A DNA stretch of 64,000 bases from Gnetum montanum (lineage: Eukaryota; Streptophyta; Gnetopsida; Gnetales; Gnetaceae), in assembly GCA_015680685.1 (NCBI GenBank), contig MNCI01030046.1:1-64000 (forward strand), given 5' to 3'. This document shows positions 22,108 through 33,795 of this stretch, one piece after another. The notes under the pieces were generated by a model. That model ran no database searches. It was not told where the DNA came from and saw only the letters and a list, made by a program, of their open reading frames with translations. The first letter of the stretch is position 1. Every line of letters starts with the position of its first letter. A program made the translations under genes and the position numbers.

Positions 22108-24041
22108 TATACTGTATGAAATCGTTGGTCTCCGGCTGGAATGAAACAGAAACTTGAAGATCCCTGGACACGTACAAAAGACCCTACCTTCACTTGAGGG
22201 CAAGCTAGAATTAACGAAGGCAGAGTACCTTAAGTGGTCCACACGTGGATCAGACAAGGATTTCCCCAAACGTACACCGATATACTGTACGCTGGATTAT
22301 ACGTAAATAATGTAACTAATGTAAAATGGAGCGTAAACGTACGGGAATGTAAATAATAAGCATGCAATAATGAACAAAAGACTATAAGAAATCTTAGCAA
22401 AAGAAATGTGATAATATTATTGTGAAACTGAAAGTTACAATGCACCGGTCTAACACAGTTGTGAATCTAACACAAGGCGGACGAAGAGCCCCGGTGGATG
22501 CGGAGGGATGATTGTGTGCTGGTTTGAACTGCAAGCATAGTGTGAAGGTTGTATGCTCAGCATGCAAGGTTGAGGTCTAGCGTATAGGTTTTTGTTTGGC
22601 TCTGGTTTTTCAGTGTCTCTGGTTCTTTTTTTGTCTCTAGTTTGCTCAAAATTGCCCGTCCTGATCTAGTGAAAAATTCAGGTTTTTATGAGATCTTGGG
22701 CATTAGATTCGGATCTGGAAGGAGATGAGTGGCTGTAAGGTGAGAAAAATTCAGATCTGGAGATAGGTGGTGCATTGACCGAGTGCAAGATATGTTACAA
22801 CTGTACAACATGCTGCATGCCAACGTACAGGATGCTAGCGTCCAAGATGCCAGCGTACAGGATGTCAGCGTACAGGATGCCAGCGTACAGCATGCCAGTG
22901 TATAGCATGCCAACGTACAGCATGCCAACGTATAGCATGCCAGTGTACAGGATCCCAGCGTATAGCATGCCAGCGTATAGTATGCCAGCGTATAGCATGC
23001 CAGTGTACAGCATGCCAGCATACAAGATGCTAGCATACAACATGCCAGCGTACACCAAAAATGTACCCAGCGTACATAGATGAAAATGCTTCATTTTAAG
23101 GTCAAAAATTGATTTTCAAGTACTTTTGATGATGCCCAATAGTTTCCCTACCTCTGGGAGTTAATTTTAGGTGAAAGTCTCGTTGTTTGGTGCCTGTTTT
23201 GGGTTGTTTCTGGTGGTGTACGCCGAGCTGCACGCTAGGCGTGCAGAGTACGTATGCTCAACGTACAGGTCATGGAAGTGCATCATTTTGAGGTTGAAAC
23301 TTGATTTTTTGGATACCTAGAGCTACTAGGAACCCTGGTGAAGGTCATGGGGGGTCTAGACGCTCAATTCTGGCATGTTTTGACTCATTTTTGGGGCCCA
23401 AAAGTTGCTCTACGCTAGTTGCACGCTGGGCGTATAGGCTGGGCGTACAGGAATGAAAGACCATCATTTGGAGCCAAAAATTTGATTTTCAAGTGTCTAA
23501 GAGCTGTTGGGGACCTTGGAAAAGGTCCTGGGGGGTCCAAACACTCAATTCTGGCATTTTTAACTCATTTTTAGGGCCCAAAAGTTGCTCTACGCTGGCT
23601 GCACGCTGGGCGTATACGTTGGGCGTACAAGAATGAAAGACCATCATTTGGAGCCCAAAATTTAATTTTCAAGTGCCTGAGAGCTACTGGGGACCTTGGG
23701 GAAGGTCCTGGGGGGTCCAAACGCTCAATTTTGAAATGTTTTAACTTATTTTTGGGGCACAAATGTTGTTGTACGCTGGGCTATACGCTGAGCATGTATA
23801 GGCCAGCGTACAGTATGCATACTTAGTGAAAACCAAGTATTTTGAGCTCAAGATTTGCCAAGTTTGATGCCAGATGTCATTGTAGTCTTCTGTGGGTCCT
23901 AGGGAAACATTTTTTATTGAGTTCAACTCTGCTTGAAGCTGTCTGTGAGGTCCTCAAGCTTCAGTCATGCTGGGGAGCATCATGACTTAGCTCGATTCGT
24001 GTTGGAGAAGTACTAAGCTTAAGATTTTTTGGTGTTTCAAT
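22108..24041 (-). repeat. 5' LTR of element B
   Basis: The LTR is 1934 bp with outer terminus TGAAACACC (minus strand) at 24041 and inner end TATAC at 22108 (TGTAC in other copies). It holds the 15-bp array (22800-23055) and about three 180-bp units (23217-23790). An open minus-strand frame (23961-24311) crosses from ORF3 of A3 into this LTR and is a chimaera of the insertion, not a gene. Confidence 0.88.
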
Positions 24042-25601
24042 GTTGTCTGGAAGGTTGAAGACATCCAAAAGTGGTTGCCTGGTTCCCACCAATCGGTCCA
24101 ACAACTCCTCATGTTGGGCTGTATCAATCTTGCTATGCGAAGTTCGGGCAAATGCTTGTACATCTTGTAGTCCATGAATGTCTGGTACAGGTGCTGCTGG
24201 TGCATTGAGGGCCGTAGCAATTGTGTTAGTAACCACTTCAGCCGTAGTATCATGTCCTTGGTGCTGCATCACCAAGATTTTTACCCCTTGACCATCCTCC
24301 AAGCATACCAAAAAGGTAGCAACATTCCTAGAGATTTCAGGAAATAGCTGTCGAGTTAATACTATTACCTCTTAAACACTAGCATCTGTCCTTGATGGTA
24401 CTTTCTCTTGGGCTGTGAAGAACATCAGCCCTACCCTCTCAAGCAAGCTCACTGATCAAGCCACTTACTCTAGGTGGCTCATGGCAAGGCAATAGACTGA
24501 AGGGTCTTCTCCTCCACTGATCCTGCCAGATTGCTCTTGTCGGCTTGAGAGCATTTCCTGGATTTCACTGATGTGTTCTACTATGGTTTGCAAACCCAGC
24601 TATGTTTTTTGTGTAGGTGGTAGAGGTGGTTGCTACTCCTCTTCTATCTATGCGGCAGAAGGAGATTTATCCTTCATCATTTCTCGACAAGAGAAAATTA
24701 GGGTACATCGGATTACATCATTGGAATACCGTGCTATCCCTGCCCATTTGCACAACTTTTGGATTAGGTAGAGAAAGGGGAGAGCTCATCTTCAATGTTT
24801 ATTTTTAGTGAACCTCTTTTCAATTTCCAAGAACAACAGCTCTGGAAGACTCATTGGGAATTTCCCACTCAAGACAGCACACGCATGGGTAGAGAAGGTC
24901 GTGATTTTGCTATGTCTTACTGTTGAGTTCAAGTGGTAAGAAGCGATCTTTGAGTACACCCTCTCCACCATGGTCAAGGAGTCAAATTCCTTGTACTCTA
25001 CCCCGTAGCACCATTTGGTCCATCCTACCTTTACCTCTGGATCGACCTACTTTAGGATTTCCACCACACCTACCCCGATCTCAAGCAACCCAGAGCCTAC
25101 ACTATTGCCTTCGAAGAGTAAGAGACATAAATGTCTTTGATTCTTACTCTAGAACTTAGTTGTCGATTCATCTAGAAGAGATAGGTCTCTCCTAAGTACC
25201 ATTTACCACTAGTTGTGATGATTGGCCACATCAGAGAGTGTTGCAGTTGGAGCCTCACTTCTTTTTGGGCATTCTCGAGGAATGCTCCAAAATTTAGCTC
25301 TTGAAGGACCATTCGTTGCATCTCGCGTAGAGTGATAGCATCAAGGCAGGCTTGGGTTAGGATGACCTCAAGCCATGGTGCTATCCCAAGAGTCTCATGC
25401 CCTTGAGATTTCTCATTGGGAATCTCCTCTTTGGGAATTTGATGGACAGATTCCACGTCAAGTCCTTCACAGAGGGCCAATTGCATGAGAGCCCTCCGCG
25501 TGCTCTGGTGGTTGCACTCCTCATCCCATTCCCATGCATGGGCGCTTGTCCCTTGGCTATGATGGTCCTTTACCCCTCAGGTGCCTCAGTTTGGGTGTCA
25601 T
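24042..25601 (-). pseudogene. ORF3 of A3, N-terminal and middle part
   Basis: This is a broken frame on the minus strand after integrase and linker. A segment at 25172-25486 has MQRMVLQELNFGAFLENAQKEV and GKWYLGETYLF. Next, 24792-24977 has YHLNSTVRHSKITTFSTHACAVL, then LPELLFLEIEKRF. A further LPFLYLIQKLCKWAGI segment follows (about 24735-24790), and last comes EELLDRLVG...LLDVFNLPDNI at the B insertion. The same blocks occur in order in A4 (57660-59040). The RG/YLPT-hydrophobic and LPFPxLIxxLC pattern resembles the putative plant transposon domain PF20167 reported for Athila-type elements; that is pattern matching, not a search. The role is unknown. Confidence 0.65.
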
Positions 25602-25816
25602 CTGTAATCAAACATAACCACCAATTAGACTGTACATAAGTAGCTCAAGATGGTCGTTATTCACCTTCTCAATTTGACCAAGTTATGTTGTTGGCATAGG
25701 CATTCCTTTAAGTCTCCTGCAGTGTTAATTTATGGGTTAGAGCCAAAGTTTTCATAATTAACTAACTAATTAATTAATTACACATAAGCATCACCCCCCC
25801 ATGACTGAGAGCATAC
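25602..25816 (-). other. Candidate intron upstream of A3 ORF3
   Basis: On the minus strand GGAG|GTATGC (donor at 25816) and TTGATTACAG (acceptor at 25602) immediately precede an ATG at 25601. Spliced env-position transcripts are known in some plant gypsy elements. This is a sequence-only suggestion. Confidence 0.2.
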
Positions 25817-25959
25817 CTCCAATTGCTTAAAATGGCAAGGATCGATTGATGTAGACACACGACGGGATGTAGGCACGTTGGGAAGGGTTAGGCAAAAAAA
25901 ATGGCAAAATATTCCCTCAATTTGGATTCCAAATGATGAAAATTTCAAAGCATAGCGGG

Positions 25960-26065
25960 TGTATATATAGGGGTTAAGTGCTGCGTCGATGGGGCTGCAT
26001 ATACGTGGCCACGTATACGTAGGGGCTACGTATACGAGGCCCCGTATATGCAGGGGTGTTTACCC
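25960..26065 (-). promoter_or_regulatory. Internal LTR-like promoter module upstream of ORF3 (A3)
   Basis: Reading on the minus strand, iterated palindromes (a 16-bp ATACGTGGCCACGTAT at 26001-26016, ACGTATACGT at 26011-26020, CGTATACG at 26029-26036) are followed by TATATATA at 25962-25969. ORF3 begins about 360 bp downstream. The A3 5' LTR U3 has the same words (TGCATATA.GGG, CGTATAC, CATCGA) ahead of its TATA box. A4 has a comparable module at 56848-56927. The promoter function is inferred. Confidence 0.5.
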
Positions 26066-27849
26066 GTTGACTAGCATTGACCAACCCAAAAAAGCCCAAA
26101 ATAATGAATTTGAAATGGCAAATTGTGGTGGCTGAAGCACATGAGAGGCCTGGTTATGGCTGAAGATAGGAGGAGAGAAACCAGGGCTCGAAAAAAAGAC
26201 AAAAATGGAAGAACGGGACTCAAAAAGAACTTCGCAGGCAAGAAATCGAATGGTGGGACTTGGAAACTAGTCAACCATGAAATCCAAAGGATAGGAGGCT
26301 TTACAAGTAGGACCAAGGAGATGCAGGTGGGTCCTCCCTAGAGTAGGAAATAGTCATAGTAGCCCCTACATAGCCCCAACACTGGGGTCCGTGGGTCCTG
26401 GGGCCAAGAAATGGTGTTTGCCAGTTAAGACTCTAACCCAAGAGATCCTGCTAGGGCATGGGAAGCCCATGGAAATCACGACAAACCATCACAACATAAG
26501 ATAGGCAGTGAGGTGAGTTACGGAGCAAAGTGGGTGAAGAGAGAGAGAGACGAGAAAATGGAATTCTGATCATTGATCACATGAAACCCCACATGCAATT
26601 GTGGTTAAGTGACCTGGTAGAACCTATCCTGAGGTCATACCTAAAACCAGCTGCATGTAGTGACATCACAGCAACAGATGAGGCCCTAGCCATCCCCCAA
26701 GGAAGCAGGAATGCATCCACAAAGAACCATCACTCCAAAAAATGTGAGAGGAAGGAAGTGAAATAGGACGAAGTTAGAGGTGACCAAGGAAGTCCCATAA
26801 CTAGTGCTTGTGGTCTATGAGAGGCGGTCTAAGGGGTGTGCTTTGAATTTCCACATAGTGATTTATTTGTTTTTTCTTTTCTTTTTCGGGAGAACCACAC
26901 CATGCAAAGACCCATGCGTGTTCGCATGCATTCAACCAAGGGGTGTGCTTTGAATCCTCATGTTTATTTCTTTTCTTTTGTTCTTTTTTTGTTTCTACTT
27001 TTCTCTCTTTTTTTTTGAACTTTTTGGTGAGGACCACACCATGCAAGGTTGAACTTCCCAGAAGCTTCCTTGGAGAGAAGGACGTGGAGTGGTAGGGAAT
27101 CCGTAAGGATATACCAGCAACCTAGGGGATAGAACAGAGCGATGAATATTTCATTTCCCTTGAAGTCACACTAGATTCAAACCATTAGGTCATCCCCGAG
27201 TCTAGGAACGATACAAGTCACACATTAATTATAATGTTTTTAAGTGAAAGGGTTGCACGTTCTCAACAGAAGGCAAACCATGGAGTGAGTGAATGGGTGG
27301 ATGACATGAACTCACTGCTAATGTTATGGATGGAAAATAGACATAAAGTCCAAAGACAACCATGTGAGAGCAGGAACTAGACAACTAGGTGGACTAGTGT
27401 ACATTATCCATCACAATGAAAACCATCTCTGCTAGGCATCTGAAGACAATACAATGACGTATTAGCAATTACGCGAAAAATGAAACATACACAAAGAAAC
27501 GAAANACATCTGAAGACAATACAATGACGTATTAGCAATTACGCGAAAAATGAAACATACACAAAGAAAAGAAAAATAATTAAAGAAAGGAAAAAAATGT
27601 ACAAAGAATTTGCAAATGTATGAACGATGGTGAAAAACAAAATGGTGTAAAACAAAAAATTTTAAAATAGTGAGGGGTGTAGTGGAATGGATCAGCAGGG
27701 ATGACGGTCTCCCCCACAACTAGGTGGAAAGGAGGAGATGTGAAAAATGGAGTGAGGTTGTCCTAGTAATGATGAGGTAGTTGCACTGGTTGAGTGGAGT
27801 TCATGGAAAGGTTTCAGTTGTTGGCGGTTAACTAACTATGTTTCGGTGG
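26066..27849 (-). other. Non-coding linker of A3 between integrase and ORF3
   Basis: No domain is seen. It contains an imperfect direct duplication of about 110 bp (26831-26940 and 26941-27045) sharing AAGGGGTGTGCTTTGAAT and CCACACCATGCAA, and an exact 63-bp repeat around an N (27438-27570). Confidence 0.55.
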
Positions 27850-29080
27850 GGTCCTCAAGTTTGTGGATAAGCAAGGCTCTGGATGAACAAGTTTCGGAGA
27901 TAATGTAAGATCCCTCCCACAGTGTTTGAAACTTGGTCGGTTGAGATACGTGTGAGGGGTTCCAATACAACACTTTATCTCCAAATCTAAATGTGACCTT
28001 CTAAATCCTAAGAACGTGTCATTTTTTGTTATAGGCCTTGTGGATCTCATTGGAAGAGAGGGCCACTAATCAGTTCTCATCTATCACACTTAAATTGATG
28101 AGTCATTCTCGTTGTGCTAGTGGGAGATCAAGGCCTAAGTTACTGGTGGTGGATAGTGTGCAGAGTTCGACCTAAATTGGAAGTGTTGGTAACTTTTCAT
28201 ACACTAACTCATAGGGAGAGTACCCTACAGGAAGTTTCCAAGTGGAGCGATAGGCCCATAGGGCATCGTTAAGTTTAGTACTCCAATCCCTCCTATATTT
28301 GCTGATGGTTTGGGTAAGGATCTTGGTGATCTCCCTATTGGTGACTTTGGCCTGCTCGTTGGCTTGGGGGTGATAGGGAGTTGTAAATTTATGGGTGACC
28401 CCCAAGTTTTGCATGAGTTTTCAAAAATTGGCACCCATAAAATGAGTCCCATTATCAGAAATGAGTGCAAGTGACACTCCAAACCTGTTAACAATTTGTT
28501 GCTAGACAAATTGTACGATGGTGTTTGAAGAATAGTCGATGACAGCTGCCACTTCTACCCACTTTTTACAGTAGTCCACAGCTACGATTATGTATGCCTT
28601 TCCATTTGATAAGGGTGTGATGGGCCCCATGAAGTCGATGCCCCAGATGTTGAAGGGCTTTAGTGGTTGGATCCACTATTAAGGTCCCTCCAACTATGCT
28701 GACATTCCACCATCTTTTTGGCATCGTTCATAGGAACAGATGAACCATTGTGCATCCCTAAAAATTGTGGGCCAGTAATAACCTGCAAGTAGTTGTGCGG
28801 CATCCAACATAGTGGCCCCCACAAGGGTCGTCGTGAGCATCTTCGAGGACATGCAATGTATCGTCATCAAGGACACACCATCGAACCAAGTCATCTGCGT
28901 AGACCTTGTAAAGGTGACCATTGATTTCGATGAAATGCTTGGCCTTATGGAGAAACTGCTATTTCCACCGATGGTTCCACTCCTTTGGCAGCTCCTGGGT
29001 TGTGAGGTAGGTGAGGATGCGGTTGAACCAAGGGGATTCCTTGGGTACTTGAGGATCGATCGCACATGTAAAGAGGAGTT
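27850..29080 (-). pseudogene. integrase of A3
   Basis: The frame opens with a zinc-binding region (GGHYVGCRTTC...GCTMVHLFL..., in mixed frames). The core follows: [21 protein letters not shown] (first Asp at 28634-28636) and LISDNGTHFMGANF (second Asp at 28454-28456). PYHPQANEQAKVTNREI comes next, where the catalytic Glu position, 36 residues after the second Asp, is Lys (codon at 28346-28348). A GDKVLYWNPS...TLWEGSYII tail ends the protein. Integrase inserts element DNA into the nucleus genome. Stops and the Glu-to-Lys change make this copy inactive. Confidence 0.85.
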
Positions 29081-29149
29081 CATCTAGAAATTGGTTAGAG
29101 AGGGGCTCCTCCTCTTCTGTGTCATCCCATCGTAATCAAGACAAGTGGT

Positions 29150-29540
29150 CAACAACTACATTCTTTGTCCCCTTTCGATCTACCATGGTGAGATCAAATT
29201 CCTGAAGAATCACCAGCCACTGGATGATGCAGGGGCTCACCGCTGGTTTGTTCATCAGGAACCAGATAGCACTATGGTCAATATGTACAAACACCTCATA
29301 TCCAAGCACATAGTGTCAGAATTTGTCCAAGGCAAACACCACTGCCATCAACTCCTTTTCGGTGGCGGTGTAGTTGAGTTGAGCACCCACAATGCTATGA
29401 CTTGCATAGTGGATATAATATGGATGTTTCTGATCATCACACTATATAAGCATAGATCCCAAGGCATATTTGGATGCATCCATCATAATGTAAAAGGGTT
29501 TGGACCAATCAGGTGCTCATAGAACTAAAGTTTCTATGAG
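29150..29540 (-). pseudogene. RNase H of A3
   Basis: APDWSKPFYIMMDASKYALG carries the first catalytic Asp region. YYIHYASHSIVGAQLNYTATEKELMAVVFALDKF has the conserved Y-x-x-TEKE block, and VFVHIDHSAIWFLMNK the DH motif. This is the Ty3/gypsy RNase H (RT_RNaseH) that removes template RNA during reverse transcription. One stop interrupts each half. Confidence 0.85.
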
Positions 29541-30610
29541 TTTCTGTTTAAGTAATTGGAATGTCGATTCGCACTCCATGGTCCAAATGAATGGGGCATC
29601 CTTTTTTGTAAGTTCCACCAACGGCTTGGCGACCTTTGAGAAGTTTTCAATGAAGCACTAGTAGTAACCAGTGTGTTCAAGGAATGACCAAACATCTTTG
29701 ACAGTACCTGGTTGGCAGGTGATTCCTTGGATGACCCTGATCTTTTCAGCATCGACGCTGATCCCTGTTTGTGAGATGCGGTGCCCCAACACAATGCCTT
29801 CTTGGACCATCAAATGGCTTTTCTACCAATTAAGCCACAGATTAGTGTCTACACACCTTTTTAGAACCTGCTTAAGATAGTCCAAGCCTTGCTCGAACAT
29901 GGCCCCATAGGTAGAGAAGTCATCCATGAAGACTTCTACCCCATTGCTAATTTGTTGCTAGAAGATGCTTAGGACAAGGCATTGGAATGTAGTAGGTGCA
30001 TTGCATAGGCCAAAGGGCATCTTCTTGTATGCGAAAGTCCCCCATGGACTTGTGAACGTTGTTTTGGCTTGGTCCTCTAGTGCATTTGGATTTCGTTATA
30101 ACCACTATAACCATCCAAGAAGCTATAGTAGCAGTGCCCTACGATGGTTTCCAACACCTAGTCCACAAATGGGAGTGGAAAATGATCCTTGAAGGTAGCC
30201 ATGTTGAGCAACTAGAAATCAATACAGATCCTCCATTTACCACCTTTCTTTGGCACGATAATGAGTGGGCTAACCCATTCGCTATCGGTAATAGAATAGA
30301 TGAACCTCGTCTTTAGCAATTTTTTGATTTCATCCTTTACGACCTGCTTCAGTTTGGGATTCAATCATCTTTGTGGCTGTCCTCGTGGCTTCATGGAAGG
30401 GTCGATATAGATCCAATGCTGGCAGACCCTGGGATCAACTCTATTCAACTTAGGATATGACCATGCAAACACAGCAACCCATTTGTTTACCACCTTTAGT
30501 AATCTCTTCTTCTGTTCAGGAGCAAGGGTGGCATTGATAATTATCGAATTTCCATTTTGCAAAAATGCATATTCCAAGTGAGCTAGTAAAGACTTTAGCT
30601 CCATGGGCTC
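29541..30610 (-). pseudogene. reverse transcriptase of A3
   Basis: The approach LLAHLEYAFLQNGNSIIINATL and AWSYPKLNRVDPRVCQHWIYID leads to KLLKTRFIYSITDSEWVSPLIIVPKKGGKWRICIDF and MATFKDHFPLPF. The catalytic box reads EVFMDDFSTYG (29911-29936), then GHRISQTGISVDAEKIRVIQ and FLEHTGYY.CFIENFSKVAKPLVELTK. Order and spacing are those of Athila/Tat-type gypsy RT. Several stops and frameshifts are present, mainly between the DHFPLPF and FMDD blocks. Confidence 0.88.
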
Positions 30611-30899
30611 TTGTTTGAAGCTCTTAGGGATTTGTAGCTTCCCCAGTCATTTTGATCATCAATAGTGGAGACCTATTGATGAACCTCTTTCATTTCGTTC
30701 ATGCTTTCAACATAGGCTTGCACAAGCCCCTCAGACAATTCCATGCACAATGCGCTACTAGTAGGATCAGTTGTCAACCACTGGGTTCCCTCTTGATTAG
30801 TGGCTGCTATGTATAGGCACTATTGAATAGGTGATTCCTTAGTACACCAACTTCATGCTTGAATGGATAACCACTTAGCGAACCATAATTGCTGCACAT

Positions 30900-31330
30900 A
30901 ATTGCACCTTGAGTCACTGTACGTGATGCATGGAACACGCTTCTTCTCAATCTTTCCAAAAGGATTTTCCTTTGAAATTTCAAGGGACAGATCTTAGAGT
31001 CCTAGTCGTGCATCAACCATGCTTAGCCAGGCTCTTCCCATGATGATTGGGAAGTTTCCCTTGTAGTTCTCCACACGGATGATCAGGAAATTAGTAGGAT
31101 AGGACCACCTACAAATGGTGGTCACAATGTCCTCTACCAATCCTAAGGGAACGGTGATGGACTGGTATGCTAACTCGAGTCAGATGTTGCTCTTCTTTAG
31201 CAAGGGCAAGTTCTAGTTCTTGTACATATCGTGAGAGATCAAATTAACCCCTGACCCCGAGTCCAGAAGAGCTTTGCATGGCTTATTCCATACCACCTAA
31301 AGATAGATGAGGGGGCTTCTCAAATTAGTT
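30900..31330 (-). pseudogene. aspartic protease of A3
   Basis: The minus strand reads PCKALLDSGSGVNLISHDMYKNLELAL, with the D-S-G catalytic triad intact (about 31241-31290), followed by degraded flap and C-terminal sequence. It is in line with the protease of A1, A2 and A4. It would mature the polyprotein; the flanking frame is broken. Confidence 0.8.
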
Positions 31331-31559
31331 AATTTCTAGGGAAGATGACCTACCTTGATCTAGTCAGTCACAGCATGTGTGAGCATGATTGTCTAGACAT
31401 TGGAGTGTAGTTGGCTTGAAGGTTTCTCTGGTGGTGGAGTAGTGGAGGCGCTATGAGGGTATGTTCAAATTATTAGGCTAGAAAAAAAGACATTTTCGTG
31501 GCTTGGATTCCAATCCACTCGGCTAAGGTATTGGTTGTAAGTTAACAGCCCTCATAGCG

Positions 31560-33770
31560 TTTCATTGCTACAGCTATGGTGGTATCTCTCCCTGCATCGA
31601 TGGAGTAGGTGACAGCTGAGAGGGATGTGATGGAGGAGTGGCAGGAGAAGGTGATGGAGGATAGAAGAGATGTGGGTTGGCCCCCCTGGGTGATGGAGAT
31701 TGAGGTTGAAAATATTCTGGGGGGGTGGTAATGACTTTGAAAGGCTGCATGACTAGAAGAGTCTTGTGGGGAGACCGATTGCTGAATGTAGTACCCATAA
31801 GGATCTGGCTATTTGTAAGGGTACTACTATTTTGGAGGTGGCATCCCCCATGTTAGTGGGTGCTTCCACCATTGGAATTATTTGTACAGTTGCAGTGGCA
31901 CTCCACTTGGACAGTATCCTTGTTGCTACTGGTGGAACCGCCTAGAATTGCCTTATGGATAAGGCAACCTTTGGGGTGTTTGTCACTGTGCCAAGCGAGG
32001 GTTCAATGCATACACCCCAGACTCTTGAAAATGTAACACCACAAGACAACATTCCTTAGGATGTTCATATTGGCATATTTCACATTCATCATCCTCCTCA
32101 GTGTCAGAGTCTGCAACTTGCTCTACTAAAGCAACTTTGCTCTTTTTCTTATGTTGGGCACATTCAGCTTCCTTCTTCTTGCACCGATTGTGGTCATTAC
32201 CTTATTCTCTGGACTCTTCTACAATTTTTAGCACACTTTGAAATTTTTCTTCCAAAGAGCCCCACATCTTATCCACCTTTGCCAATATTTCAAAAGCAAA
32301 CTTTTGTAACGGCAAAGTCTTTTGATTCACCACTGCTTCCAGTGGTGATTCATCCTCCTCATCACAAAATGCATTTCAAAATAGAGCCCATCAATGATGT
32401 GGCAAAGCTATGCCTACTAAGAGTAATCATGACCAGGGTACCGATGCAATAATAAGTAGTACCTGCTCATGGTGGCATCCAAGGGTTCATGATTCCCTAA
32501 TTTCCAACCTTGGATCTACCATCTTAGATTCACTACTCTAGAGTATGTTTGATACTTTTCATTGAAAATTTCAAGCATTATATTCCATCTTTTGATTGCT
32601 TCCAGCTCCAAGGACCAGTACCAACTTTTAGCTTCTTTCATGAGCATGCGAGGGAACAGCTTTAGCTTCTACCAATCATTGTTAATGTTTTTTAGGGTGC
32701 AGGCATCATGGAACGCCTGCAGGTGAGTCTGCAGATCACAGTTGTATCCCCCTTCAAATATGAGGATGTTATTCATATCAACGCACTTGATTTGGCTATC
32801 CTTCATGTGCCTACTAGGGATTTGGATTAGCTCAACGATTTGGAGCATGCTCTGAGTAGCCAACAATGGCTCATCCGAATCATAGTCTTGTTGAGGACCA
32901 TGATGTCTATGACAATTCTGGCTACCCCTCCTTTCATGCTGATGAGCATCACACGATTGGTCCCGTGTTTTCTCATGTTGTCCCTTCCAAACTTTCTTAC
33001 CACTGTCCTTTCGCCCCTTCCTACCCCGGTTACATTCATAGCCTGAGCTAGATGAAGGTGTACAAGAGCAAGAGGATGGAGAAGAAGAAGAGGTATCGCC
33101 ACTTCTTTGATGCCAATCTCCCCCTCTACCCTGATGATGGCCTCGATAAGCCTGCCCATCATTGCTATGTGATCCTCCATCTCCTTGAGGATCTTGGTCA
33201 CTGAGAGGCTTGTTCTGAATGATGGAATGGAAGATCTGCTGCCCCAGGGAAAGTTTGGTCGAATGGGTATCTTGAAAGATGGAATCCCCATTGTCCTATA
33301 GCCCTTGCAAGAATAAGGGGTTACTGAATTATTTCCCCTTCTGATGTTCATGCCTTAGTGGGATGATAGTCTCGATAGTCATGGTCCTTCATGACATACT
33401 CCACTCCATGGTCCTGGATGCCTAATCTACCCAGATTGTGATATAGCATCGTAGGAGGTGATCAGTTGGGCAGTAACACAATGTTGTCCTCCATGTCCCG
33501 CCATCGTAGATGCTCATCCTAATGTAGGACAAAAGTGAAGTCAAGGACATAATCATCGAGATGCTTGTACATCATCGACATTCTTGTGGCACTGGTGGGT
33601 TGAATACCTCTCTCCTGTGAGAAGACATATTGAACGTTAGATGGTCCATGTAATCGATGTACCTTACTATTTACTTTAATTTTCCTAGCGTGCATAAATG
33701 CTTCTATCCTGGGTCCGTTCCAATGACTTGAATGATAATTTCACTAAGGTTAGATGACGCATGTAAGACT
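31560..33770 (-). pseudogene. gag of A3
   Basis: Mixed open stretches are present: a Ser/Arg/Gly-rich N-terminal region (33351-32827), and IQIPSRHMKDSQIKCVDMNNI with FEGGYNCDLQTHLQAFHDACTLKNINNDW (32866-32669). Then come LFPRMLMKEAKSWYWSLELEAIKRWNIMLEIFNEKYQTYSRVVNLR, DATMSRYYLLLHRYPGHDY and a Pro/Ser-rich tail (31798-31574). The middle blocks define the gag of family A and recur in A1, A2 and A4. Stops and frame changes are frequent. Confidence 0.75.
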
Positions 33771-33777
33771 AACAGTC

Positions 33778-33794
33778 CCTCAACAATGGTGCCA
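33778..33794 (-). other. Primer-binding site of A3, tRNA-Asp type
   Basis: The minus strand reads TGGCACCATTGTTGAGG one base after the LTR terminus CTCATCA. Confidence 0.8.
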
Positions 33795-33795
33795 A

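Larger units (their letters stand above)
18841..24041 (-). mobile_element. Element B: gag-only LTR retrotransposon with repeat-rich LTRs
   Basis: Perfect target-site duplication ATGTT (18836-18840 and 24042-24046). Minus strand: 5' LTR 22108-24041, PBS 22081-22102, a leader with a 12-copy 17-bp array, gag 20408-21455, and a 3' LTR 18841-20407 that lacks its U3 end. The total is 5201 bp. No protease, RT or integrase is present, so mobility would have depended on another element. The termini TGTAC...TTTCA match the solo LTR at 52581-54755. Confidence 0.88.

Noticed and set aside
23961-24311. A 116-codon frame that looks like an intact gene, with a C-terminus shared with 54677-54755
   Set aside because: The shared C-terminus is the outer end of the B LTR. 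The frame is a chimaera of A3 ORF3 and the inserted LTR.
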